From NCBI GenBank assembly GCA_009929375.1, contig SAAO01000002.1, positions 62,001 through 126,000 on the forward strand: a stretch of 64,000 nt of DNA, read 5' to 3'. The DNA comes from Bacteroidia bacterium. GTDB taxonomy: Bacteria; Bacteroidota; Bacteroidia; Bacteroidales; Paludibacteraceae. Position numbers and translations under genes: made by a program. The notes below the pieces were generated by a model. The model saw nothing but the letters and a program-made list of their open reading frames with translations, ran no database searches and was not told where the DNA came from. This document shows, one piece after another, positions 26,390-34,327 of the stretch (position 1 is the first letter of the stretch; every line of letters starts with the position of its first letter).

Positions 26390-26904
26390 TAGGAATAATT
26401 TTCAAATAAATAATTTAACGTCTCATTCGAAATAAAGTTGTTTTTGCTTATCGCAATTCTTTTCTTGTCTGTATTTGCCGTCAACAATTCAGCGCTTTCC
26501 GGAAAAAACCAGTAAGCACATTTTTTTGTAATTAATTCATTGTCCGATATGTTTAGCCAATTATTTTTGTCAGGTGGAAGGACAAATAAAATCAATATCA
26601 ATGGATTTTTCGAATGTTTTCTCGAAAGTAAATCGTTGTAAGTAGAAGCATTTAAGTCGTATTTGATTAAATCACCTTCTTCGAAAACAGCATTTTCGGT
26701 TGTAGCTTTTAGTTGAAGTTTTAATTCTCGTCCGGTTTCTAAGTATCGTTTGTGTTGGTTCTCTATGCGAAAATCAACTTCTTTAATATCCAAATCGGTA
26801 CCATAATCAGGATATGAAGAGCTTGTTTTGAAGCCATTAAAAGCTGCAATCAATTCAATATACCGTAGTGATATTGCCTCTTTGATATGTTCTTCTATCA
26901 TCAT
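26389..26904 (-). CDS. DUF4365 domain protein, nuclease-like
   Basis: A 171-aa protein matching DUF4365. The core YGTDLDI (Asp37, Asp39) followed by ELKLQLKAT (Gln64-Leu-Lys66) is the D...QxK variant of the PD-(D/E)XK nuclease site, as in Mrr-like enzymes. The following LILFVLPPDKNNWL and CAYWFF strands fit the family. Nuclease activity is inferred from the motif. A TATATTTG box (26922-26929, minus strand) lies 18 bases before the start. It overlaps the downstream 364-aa gene by one base. Confidence 0.78.
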   Translation of the reverse strand: MMIEEHIKEAISLRYIELIAAFNGFKTSSSYPDYGTDLDIKEVDFRIENQHKRYLETGRELKLQLKATTENAVFEEGDLIKYDLNASTYNDLLSRKHSKNPLILILFVLPPDKNNWLNISDNELITKKCAYWFFPESAELLTANTDKKRIAISKNNFISNETLNYLFENYS

Positions 26905-26972
26905 AGTTTTCAGACTTTTTGCAAATATACTACTTATTTTGAATCCTGTGAATTTGGCAACTGAATTAACAC

Positions 26973-27004
26973 TTTGGTTTTTGATTTTGAATACATTATC
27001 TTTG
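26973..27004 (+). promoter_or_regulatory. Plus-strand promoter upstream of candidate small RNA 1
   Basis: TTTG (26973-26976), a 20-base spacer and TATCTTTG (26997-27004) form a full match to the Bacteroidetes consensus. No plus-strand gene follows for 10 kb, only a hairpin with a T-tract. Confidence 0.6.
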
Positions 27005-27009
27005 CATCA

Positions 27010-27062
27010 TCTTATTCCCGTTAGCCCATGAAGATATTCAAGCTAGCGGTTTAAGTTTTTTA
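27010..27062 (+). ncRNA. Candidate small RNA 1 (promoter-hairpin-U-tract unit)
   Basis: A transcript from the promoter at 26973-27004 would start near 27010 and reach the 8-bp stem CCGTTAGC/GCTAGCGG (27018-27025 / 27042-27049) followed by TTTAAGTTTTTT. The product would be about 50 nt. It lies divergent to and about 100 bases upstream of the DUF4365 operon. The rest of the 26905-27264 gap is AT-rich and, apart from a terminator at 27195-27240, shows nothing else. Confidence 0.4.
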
Positions 27063-27189
27063 TATAATACCTCGTTTTTACGATTCTCTTCTAAATCACT
27101 CTCAAACTTTCCAATTCATTTTATTAATTATCTTAAATGAATCGGGATTGCCATCGGGCATAAATAATTTAAATATACTATAACGACAA

Positions 27190-27240
27190 AATAAAATAAG
27201 CTTACCAACAGTACATCTATTGGTAAGCTTATTGTTTTGG
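27190..27240 (-). terminator. Terminator of the ATPase / nuclease-like operon
   Basis: A perfect 14-bp inverted repeat AATAAGCTTACCAA/TTGGTAAGCTTATT (27195-27208 / 27220-27233) lies 31 bases after the stop at 27265. A T-rich tail follows on the minus strand; the structure could also act on the plus strand. Confidence 0.75.
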
Positions 27241-27264
27241 TATTTGATTAAAATATCATTTGAT

Positions 27265-27792
27265 TTAATTCTGCATTAATGGAGTTAATAAAAACTTGGA
27301 ATATTTATACTCACAATAATTATGATTATATTCAAAATCGGCCTCTGTCATTTTAGTTCGGTTTCTATGTATTTTTTTATCACAAACACGTATTCTGCGT
27401 ATCTCTACATCCTCAACTGAAATTAATTTGTAACCAATTCTTTTGGCACTATTTAAAATATACTTTACAAATTCCTCCGATGCCCTTAATTGTTTCTCAG
27501 CGGATAAATTACTTTTTTTTAATTCAATTACAAACACATAAAATCGTTCGTCATTCTCTGCAAAAAGAATAAAGTCACAAGTTTTTTTAAGGCCAGAAAT
27601 ATCATTAAAAAAAGGGAATGCATCCTGTTCAAAACGATAGAGCAGATATTTTGTTTTGTTGTTATTTACAATATCATACGATACAGTGAATTTTTGTTTC
27701 TTATCATCAAAATTTGTTTCAAACAGACAGTTTTGATTTTCAGGTTTAAATCCTGGATGTAATATTTCATCTATAATTGTCAACTTACTCAT
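27265..27792 (-). CDS. Small PD-(D/E)XK nuclease-like protein
   Basis: About 175 aa from MSKLTIIDEILHPG (alternative start 27804, four residues longer). I do not know a named family. Asp73 (TCDFILFAEN), then Glu90-Leu-Lys92 in VFVIELKKS, form a clean D...ExK pattern, and SAEKQLRASEEFVKYIL is the alpha helix that usually follows. This fits a PD-(D/E)XK nuclease core. A basic RRIRVCDKKIHRNR segment could bind nucleic acid. The start codon overlaps the end of the ATPase gene, so the two form one operon. Nuclease function is inferred. Confidence 0.68.
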   Translation of the reverse strand: MSKLTIIDEILHPGFKPENQNCLFETNFDDKKQKFTVSYDIVNNNKTKYLLYRFEQDAFPFFNDISGLKKTCDFILFAENDERFYVFVIELKKSNLSAEKQLRASEEFVKYILNSAKRIGYKLISVEDVEIRRIRVCDKKIHRNRTKMTEADFEYNHNYCEYKYSKFLLTPLMQN

Positions 27793-29173
27793 CTGCCTTG
27801 CCATATTTTAGGGTGTAAAATAAATCTTCTGCCACTTGATTTTGTTTTTCAATAGTATCATCAATCGATGGTATCTCAAACCCTGTTTCATCTACAGGTA
27901 ATTCAATGACAGTTAATTGTCTTGAATTAGGTTTCGGAAAATGAAAATAGTAGCATCCAACTTGTTCTGGCTTAATTGACTCATCGGTGTTATATCCTAA
28001 TTTAGAAGCAAGTTTTCTTATTTCAGGTTTATCGTACGAGGTCATTATCATATTATTGAACTCACGTATAATATAATCGCTATGAGTACTAATTAATAAT
28101 CTGAATCCTTGATTTAATAGTTTTGCAAACACTTTAGCTAAAATACGCTGGCTGTCAGGATGCAAATTCATTTCAGGCTCATCAATAATAATTAAATCGC
28201 TTTTTTCAGCTATATGTTTTAAATAGAACACTAAACTAGATAAAGTTTTTACAATTGAAGCAGACATGTGGATAGGCAATTTTTTTCCCTTATTTCTATT
28301 CGAAGAAAATTGCATTTCCCCTTTATTTGTTACTATCAATGTGCCATTGAGCAACTCTTCTTCAATTTCAGTAGCAAATGTATAAAACTCGCTATTTTTC
28401 TTTTGAATGTTTTGCAAGTCGTTTGAAACACTAAGCCCATCACTAATAGCTATTGGATAACGATTTGTGCTGCTCATTAACATGTCAAAAGGATTAATCT
28501 TATCTCCTTTTGAAAGTTTCTGCATTTGATCTATGAGAAGATTTCTGTTTAAGGATAGTTCTTTGCTAAATGTGAAAATTGAGTTCCGTTCTACTGAAAA
28601 GATAACTGCATTGCTTATAGGATAATAAACGACTTTATTGGCTATAATTGAAGATATAATTATACCCATAAACTCAGAATTTAATAAGTCATTATAATCA
28701 ACTCCTTCAACCAAATCAACTTTTAAACTAAGACTTCCTACTTGTTTGCTAATTTTTAATCGATGTTCAATTACATCTAATGATTCATTAAATTCTATAT
28801 TTGTTACTTTTGTGCTAAAGTTATCAATATCAACATCGAAAGTTATTGAAAAGTCTGAAAATATCTGATTTGCAACATCTTCTGAAATGCCAAAAATAGT
28901 ATTAAGGCTTAATTTAATTTGATCTATTGAACGATTTTTAAACTCGAATAATTCCTTAATATTTAAATCTAATTCAACAAATCCATTTTCAATCAATTTA
29001 GGGATATTAAACTTCAATGGACTTTTACTAACCTTCACTTTGGTAAGTGCATAGATAATATAAGCTAAGTAAGTTTTTCCAGTATTATTTTGACCACAGA
29101 ATAACGTAAGTGGCTTGTCAAGATTAATCTTGGCATTTTTTATTGCCCCTAAATTTTCTACTTGTATTTTCAT
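27785..29173 (-). CDS. ABC-type AAA ATPase (AAA_15/21, OLD-like, without TOPRIM)
   Basis: A 462-aa ATPase of the SMC/OLD-like group. Walker A is GQNNTGKT (27-34), Walker B LIIIDEPEMNLHPDSQ (about 328-343), and the switch His is in ISTHSDYIIREF. The first residues, IQVENLGAIKNAKINL, are the usual opening strand pair. No TOPRIM or other nuclease domain follows, and the adjacent small PD-(D/E)XK protein may supply that function. Such ATPase-nuclease pairs are frequent in anti-phage systems (Septu, PARIS and similar), but the partner here is not HNH or an evident DUF4435. A TAACTTTG box lies at 29231-29238 (minus). Confidence 0.85.
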   Translation of the reverse strand: MKIQVENLGAIKNAKINLDKPLTLFCGQNNTGKTYLAYIIYALTKVKVSKSPLKFNIPKLIENGFVELDLNIKELFEFKNRSIDQIKLSLNTIFGISEDVANQIFSDFSITFDVDIDNFSTKVTNIEFNESLDVIEHRLKISKQVGSLSLKVDLVEGVDYNDLLNSEFMGIIISSIIANKVVYYPISNAVIFSVERNSIFTFSKELSLNRNLLIDQMQKLSKGDKINPFDMLMSSTNRYPIAISDGLSVSNDLQNIQKKNSEFYTFATEIEEELLNGTLIVTNKGEMQFSSNRNKGKKLPIHMSASIVKTLSSLVFYLKHIAEKSDLIIIDEPEMNLHPDSQRILAKVFAKLLNQGFRLLISTHSDYIIREFNNMIMTSYDKPEIRKLASKLGYNTDESIKPEQVGCYYFHFPKPNSRQLTVIELPVDETGFEIPSIDDTIEKQNQVAEDLFYTLKYGKADE

Positions 29174-29297
29174 AAATTACTTATTTACAGTTTTTTGAAA
29201 TCCGAAAAGTTGTTCCGATTTTTAAAAGCACAAAGTTACAAAAAAAATCAATATCGGAATTTTCGTTTGAAATGACACACTAAACAAATGAAAATAA

Positions 29298-29327
29298 TTG
29301 ACATTTCCATAATATGTTGTATATTTG
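29298..29327 (+). promoter_or_regulatory. Plus-strand promoter upstream of candidate small RNA 2
   Basis: TTG (29298-29300), a 19-base spacer and TATATTTG (29320-29327) match the Bacteroidetes consensus exactly. Only hairpins follow before the end of the convergent 1319-aa gene. Confidence 0.65.
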
Positions 29328-29332
29328 CATCA

Positions 29333-29392
29333 TAAAACACCGCCGAAGATAGCATCTTCGGTCCGACGCTCCGAAAGGAGCGTTTCTTTTTT
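29333..29392 (+). ncRNA. Candidate small RNA 2 (two hairpins, GAAA-capped terminator)
   Basis: Predicted transcript of about 57 nt. Hairpin 1 is CCGAAGAT-agc-ATCTTCGG (29343-29361). Hairpin 2 is ACGCTCC-gaaa-GGAGCGT (29366-29383), capped by a GNRA loop and followed by TTCTTTTTT, a textbook plus-strand terminator. There is no ORF. It lies about 160 bases upstream of, and divergent from, the ATPase/nuclease operon and ends at the 3' edge of the restriction gene. Confidence 0.5.
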
Positions 29393-32300
29393 CACCCCAT
29401 CCCCTTTATCATCCCCTCAATAAACGCAACCTCTTCTTCGCTCAGCCCATACTTAGCATACAACTGGCGGTCGATATCGGCTAACGACTGACTCCAATCA
29501 ATGTCGGAAGTGCTAGTGAAGTTTTGAAGGGGAATAAATTGAAATTTATCTTTTGCAATGTTTTGAGTTAAAAGTATTGTAGAAAGCAAGAATCTGAAAA
29601 ATCGTGATTGAACATAACTCTTTAAATTATTGGCTTCTGATTCGTTTTCAAATACCGACAGCAACAAATAAGATTCTGTACAAATAACGTTTGGTGCCAA
29701 TACTTCTATTCTTGAAACGACCTTCTTTTTTCCATCTTTATCTGATTGACCGGCATGTTCTGCACTTGTTTTGGACATTATTACTTTCCATTTTCCAATC
29801 AATTCACTGTTTACAGTAATATTTTCAACTTTCACATATGAAATACCTTGACTTCCATATAAAGTAATTGAATCTTTTGAAGCCTCTTTTTCTCCTACCA
29901 CATAACTTCTTAAACCAAAAGGTTTACTACTAAAAACTATTGTTGAAAAATTATTTTCTCCTAATTCTTTTACTTTGTTAATAATTTGAATAGCCTCACC
30001 ATCTCGTATGAATGAATCAAATTCATTTAAATGTCGTTTTGTTGTTATTTTATTGTTTTTTCTAAAGTTTACAACGTTACATGAACCATCATAATTATAA
30101 TTCCACAAAAAATAACATATCCCTCCTGCTATATCAACACCTTGAAAGCAATCCCGTGAATCATCATAATCAAATAATTTGTGCATTCTTGTATCGCTTA
30201 ACATAGATTCTCTAAATTGATCTAAGCCTCTACCACCGCTATACCATTTGGAAGGCATAATCATGGAAAGATATTCCGGTTTTACCTTTTTTGCAATATC
30301 AACAAATTTATCATAAACAGGAATGGCACTTGAACCTGTTCCGCCACCATCCATCATCTGATACGGTGGGTTTCCTACTATTGCGTTGAATTTCATATTG
30401 TCGTTGTTGTTTGCTTTCCAGTATGTTTTACCGAGTTTTACTTTTTCGATAAAGTTGGTTGGTTTGTGAATAATTTGATTGATTAAATCTTCGAAATAGC
30501 GTGTATTTACTTTTGCCTTTCGGAAGCCTGCCAATGTACGTTTGGTTATGCTTTTTGCCATAGGTGTTTTGCAAATCACAAACAGGTTTTCGGCCAGCGT
30601 TTTGTCCCACAGAGCCAAATGTTGTTCGGGCGTTAGTTCAAAACCCATTGCGCTTTCGTCCGCTAATCGAGCCCGATAAATGCCATAAGTCATATACAGC
30701 GGATAAAGCCCCGATTTGGAGTTGATTTCCAATATGCGGGCATCGGGCGAGAAAACATCTTTTGTAACCTGTCCTTGTTCCACGTATCGGGGTTGCTCTA
30801 TGGGGTTTTCCATCGCTTCGTCGTAAAACACATAACCGCCCATACAGTCGCCTATATGCATATTTACTACCCGCCATGGCGTCAGCACGGTTTCTTTGTC
30901 GGGATTACGGAAAGTGCTGAAAATAGCTGTAATGCGTGCAATGCGTTCTTCTATGGTCAGGCTGTCGGCCGCTCGTGCCATCGCCCGTATGCGCTTGCCG
31001 GCTGCGCGAAACACATCGGGTTCGTAGTATTTTTTAAAACTATTGAATAGTTGCTTGCTTACGCCCTTGGGCATAAATTCGTCCCACGATTGCGGGTCAA
31101 TGAGTTGAGCAAAATTATCAATGGTAATTTCCTCGTTTTCGTCGTTTACATCTGCTCCGTAAATAAGCAAGGGCATTCGGATAGAAATACCACGCAGAAT
31201 AGAAACGGCACTATCGCGGTTTTTCCTTTTTTCTTCTTTTTCCTTTAGTAGTTTTTTCTGTTCTTCGGTGAGTTCTTCTTTTTTGCGACCTTTCTTCTCG
31301 GCTTCTTCCAATTGTTCGTATTGTTCGTCGGTAAAACCTTGTTTATTAATGTCTATGTCGCCACTTTTTGGCATGGCTTTGGTACTGCCAATAATCTCTT
31401 TCAATCCATGAAACTCTTCGAGTTCCACATTATCGAGTTTCATCAACGAATCGTTGTTATACAGGTAATTATCCTCAAAACCATTGCGCACCACCCGTTC
31501 GATATATACTTTTTTGAGTTGCTCCAACATACCATCCACATTGTAGGCACTCATGCGCGAACCATCTACGGCAATAATGGGGCAGAAATTCAGAAACTCG
31601 CCCATTATATCACGATCTTGTCCGGTAGTTTTACCTGCTTTGGCTGATATTTTGGCGGTTTCGGCTATTACTTTCAGGGTGCGATCGGGTGCAAAGTCGA
31701 ACACATAACATTCTTCTTTTACCCGTCCGTTAATGGTGGCGGGTGTTTGTACCCGGAATATGGTTTGCATATAGCCCGAAGCCGAGGTGTTGAACGAGCC
31801 GGAGAGCATAAACACGGCAGTCCATGCTTTTACCGATACGCCTGTGGTAAGTCGTCCACACGAAAGGGTAATGGTGTAAGTCTCATGTGGATTGTTGCCA
31901 ATGGCATTTTCTACTTTCTTCAAGGCTTCCTGATTGGCTTCTTCTTCGTCGCCATCGCCTGCCACATTTACTATCTGAAATTGACTGAACACGGGGTGTG
32001 ATTGCAACATTGCACTCAGTGCGCGCGCTTCTTTTACACCCGGCACCATCCACAGCGAATGACGGAAGTTATCGCGGTATTCCTGCGTGGCGTAAGGATA
32101 ATTGCTGTGGTCGTCGGCTTTGCAAATCAGATTCAGAAAAGAGCGCACATCGTTTTCGTGCAGGAACTTACCTTCGTTGTTGGGTCGGAAAAACTCACGG
32201 AAATTGAAAGCTACATCTTCGTCCACAAACTGTTTCATCAATTTGCCAAGGTCGTAGGTAAATATATTCAATCGTGGCAAGGTAGCGTAAGGATTTGGGT

Positions 32301-33351
32301 CACCAAAGTGCAGGTCATCCCATTCGGCTTTGGCGCGTTGCTCCATTACATAATCCCAGGTGTAGATTTCATCTTCTTTAAAATCGTCGAACAAATTGAA
32401 TGGCGTACCCGATAGGCGCAGCACTTTCGTGTCGGTTTTCACCAATTCACTCATTACATTTTCGCCCAATTCGGTTTTAGTGCCTTCGTGTGCTTCGTCC
32501 ACAATAATAAAATCCCAAGGTGTGGCAAACAACTCATTATTCTTGTCAAAGTTGCCACCTACCAACTCAGAACCCCGCAAATCCTGCATCGAAGCAAAAT
32601 AAACGTATTTGCTTTCTCCTTTCGAACAAGCATTTTCTAAGGTACTGAATGCATCACCATTGGTTTTTGAGCCATAGCGGTATTTGGGACGGTCGTAAAA
32701 TATCTTTCCAAAATCCTCGAACCAACCTGCATCCACCACAGGGCGGTGTGTAAGTATCAGTGTTCGGGCAAAATTCAACTCTTTCACCACCTGCAATGCC
32801 GAAAGAGTTTTACCAAAGCGCATTTTGGCATTCCAAAGCATTTGGTTGCTTTTCTTGAATTGCTTTTTGGTTTTTTCAATGGCATCTTTTTGCTCAGGTC
32901 GGAAAGCAATGGGGTTTCTGTCTTCGGTAATTTGGTGAGCACCGAGCGATTGCTTACCTTCTTTTACGGCTTTAATGGCATTTTTAACGGTTTCGAGGTC
33001 AGTAACAAACCATTCGTTGGCTTTATGCTGTGTGTCAAAGGTTTTGCGTTTAATGCCCGAACGTGTCAGCACATTGTGTACTTCGGCATCCGAAAAAGCA
33101 TTGAAAGTTTTATTTTTGATGAAAACAGAAAGTTCGGTATATAATAAATCGTAGCTAATTCCGGCCGTTTGTGTGTATTGATTGATGCGTTTTTTGGCCG
33201 CTTCGTTCAGTGGTTTGCTATTAGGTTCCAGCCCCCAGATATTCTCATTGTCGGTGGTTGCCTCACCAATTTTCAGACAACCTTTATGCTCCGCATCATT
33301 AATGCGAAACACATAAATCAGTTTTGGAAGCAATGCCGAAGTGAATTTCAT
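29392..33351 (-). CDS. Single-chain restriction-modification-like enzyme: GIY-YIG + SF2 helicase + N6-DNA methylase
   Basis: A 1319-aa protein. Residues 10-125 resemble a T5orf172-type GIY-YIG nuclease (IYVFRIN...LKIGEA...ANEWFVTDLETVKNAI). The SF2 translocase has motif I MRFGKT (177-182), DEAH (285-288) and a motif VI-like FRVQTPATINGR. A Lys/Glu-rich linker follows (about 690-725). The methylase shows FTP-like TPWRVVNMH, motif I ILEINSKSGLYPL (about 872-884) and motif IV NPPY (994-997). The final 300 residues are a likely target recognition domain. The layout parallels type ISP enzymes, but with GIY-YIG rather than Mrr as nuclease. It ends the minus-strand operon. Confidence 0.82.
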   Translation of the reverse strand: MKFTSALLPKLIYVFRINDAEHKGCLKIGEATTDNENIWGLEPNSKPLNEAAKKRINQYTQTAGISYDLLYTELSVFIKNKTFNAFSDAEVHNVLTRSGIKRKTFDTQHKANEWFVTDLETVKNAIKAVKEGKQSLGAHQITEDRNPIAFRPEQKDAIEKTKKQFKKSNQMLWNAKMRFGKTLSALQVVKELNFARTLILTHRPVVDAGWFEDFGKIFYDRPKYRYGSKTNGDAFSTLENACSKGESKYVYFASMQDLRGSELVGGNFDKNNELFATPWDFIIVDEAHEGTKTELGENVMSELVKTDTKVLRLSGTPFNLFDDFKEDEIYTWDYVMEQRAKAEWDDLHFGDPNPYATLPRLNIFTYDLGKLMKQFVDEDVAFNFREFFRPNNEGKFLHENDVRSFLNLICKADDHSNYPYATQEYRDNFRHSLWMVPGVKEARALSAMLQSHPVFSQFQIVNVAGDGDEEEANQEALKKVENAIGNNPHETYTITLSCGRLTTGVSVKAWTAVFMLSGSFNTSASGYMQTIFRVQTPATINGRVKEECYVFDFAPDRTLKVIAETAKISAKAGKTTGQDRDIMGEFLNFCPIIAVDGSRMSAYNVDGMLEQLKKVYIERVVRNGFEDNYLYNNDSLMKLDNVELEEFHGLKEIIGSTKAMPKSGDIDINKQGFTDEQYEQLEEAEKKGRKKEELTEEQKKLLKEKEEKRKNRDSAVSILRGISIRMPLLIYGADVNDENEEITIDNFAQLIDPQSWDEFMPKGVSKQLFNSFKKYYEPDVFRAAGKRIRAMARAADSLTIEERIARITAIFSTFRNPDKETVLTPWRVVNMHIGDCMGGYVFYDEAMENPIEQPRYVEQGQVTKDVFSPDARILEINSKSGLYPLYMTYGIYRARLADESAMGFELTPEQHLALWDKTLAENLFVICKTPMAKSITKRTLAGFRKAKVNTRYFEDLINQIIHKPTNFIEKVKLGKTYWKANNNDNMKFNAIVGNPPYQMMDGGGTGSSAIPVYDKFVDIAKKVKPEYLSMIMPSKWYSGGRGLDQFRESMLSDTRMHKLFDYDDSRDCFQGVDIAGGICYFLWNYNYDGSCNVVNFRKNNKITTKRHLNEFDSFIRDGEAIQIINKVKELGENNFSTIVFSSKPFGLRSYVVGEKEASKDSITLYGSQGISYVKVENITVNSELIGKWKVIMSKTSAEHAGQSDKDGKKKVVSRIEVLAPNVICTESYLLLSVFENESEANNLKSYVQSRFFRFLLSTILLTQNIAKDKFQFIPLQNFTSTSDIDWSQSLADIDRQLYAKYGLSEEEVAFIEGMIKGMG

Positions 33352-33383
33352 AGGAAGATATTTTTATTTTAATAAATATAATT

Positions 33384-34326
33384 GTTTGGCTAAAGCCCAT
33401 TTTCTCTATTCATCATTAATGAATGGGCTAAAGCCCAATCCTATTCATAAATTCCCTCCTGCTTTAGCTGGAGGATAACAAAATTAAAAAATTATTATTG
33501 GCTTTAGCCAAATTCTAATCTTTTCTATTCTTTTGGCTAAAGCCCAATCCTATTCAATATTATCTTTAAATCTCTCAAATCCATATTTTTCAATGAACTC
33601 ATTATATTCCTCATCCCATGTTTTATGTGCATGATGACTTTCTTGATTTTTTATGTAATTTCGGACTCTATCCACTAAAGATTCCGATACCGAAACAGCA
33701 AAATACTCATCCTGCCATTCAAATTTCTCTTTCAGGATATTCTGTTTGTTTATCCAATAAGATGATTCCCCTTTTATCAATTGCATTATTTTTCGCATAG
33801 TTTGATCATCTCCTAACGATACCAAACAATGACAATGTTCCTTGTGGCCATTAATGAAGTCAATATAAATATCTTTCTTTTTTGCATTCTCCCGAATGTG
33901 TTTCCACATGGCTATGCGAAGTTCAGGTGTAGAAAGGTATGGTACTCTGTTTTTTGTTGACCATACAAAATGAATGTAAACTTTTGCAAATGGCATATTT
34001 TCTGTAATTTAATGGTTTATAATTGTTTGGCTAAAGCCCATATTCTTTATTTGCCTTTCAAGAATGGGCTAAAGCCCAATCCTATTCATAAATCCCTTCC
34101 ATTTTTAAATGGGGATTTTGAATTGCCTCCTGCTTTAGCTGGAGGATGACAATATTTCAAATCATTATATTGGCTTTAGCCAAATTCTATCTTTTTCTAA
34201 TCATTTGGCTAAAGCCCCAATTCTAAATTTATCTTTTGAGAATGGCCTAAAGCCCAATCCTATTCATAAATTGCCTCCTGCTTTAGGACAAATAATTCAA
34301 TTCCATTTATTGGCTTTAGCCCAAAT
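33384..34326. repeat. REP-like repeat array around the RAYT transposase
   Basis: Imperfect units of about 130-160 bp flank the transposase on both sides. Each unit combines TTGGCTAAAGCCCA (33386, 33532, 34026, 34204), AATGGGCTAAAGCCCAATCC (33422, 34063, variants at 33543 and 34241), a CCTCCTGCTTTAGCTGGAGGAT palindrome (partly at 33456, 34127, 34268) and ATTGGCTTTAGCCAAATTCT (33498, 34169, 34309). The core GGCTAAAGCC and its complement GGCTTTAGCC allow extensive hairpins. This accounts for the whole non-coding 33997-34327 stretch. Confidence 0.85.
33550..33996 (-). mobile_element. REP-associated tyrosine transposase (RAYT, IS200/IS605 TnpA-like)
   Basis: A 148-aa Y1 transposase CDS. The strand YIHFVWSTKNRVPYL (7-21) is the family opening, the HUH motif is His54-Cys-His56 (KEHCHCLVSLG), and the catalytic tyrosine is probably Tyr114 (VRNYIKNQ). 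The FEWQDEYFAVSVS segment is typical of RAYTs. All key residues are intact, so it could be active. It lies inside the GGCTAAAGCC repeat array and between the 'subunit M'-like gene and the helicase-methylase gene, splitting what looks like a single restriction operon. Confidence 0.92.
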
Positions 34327-34327
34327 A

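Noticed and set aside
25224-27233. Shared GCTTACC in the two terminators as a recombination site
   Set aside because: Only seven bases are common and both lie in ordinary terminator stems, so coincidence is enough.
33384-34326. CRISPR array
   Set aside because: Repeats are palindromic, vary in length and spacing, have no uniform spacers, and surround a RAYT gene; no cas genes are present in the window.
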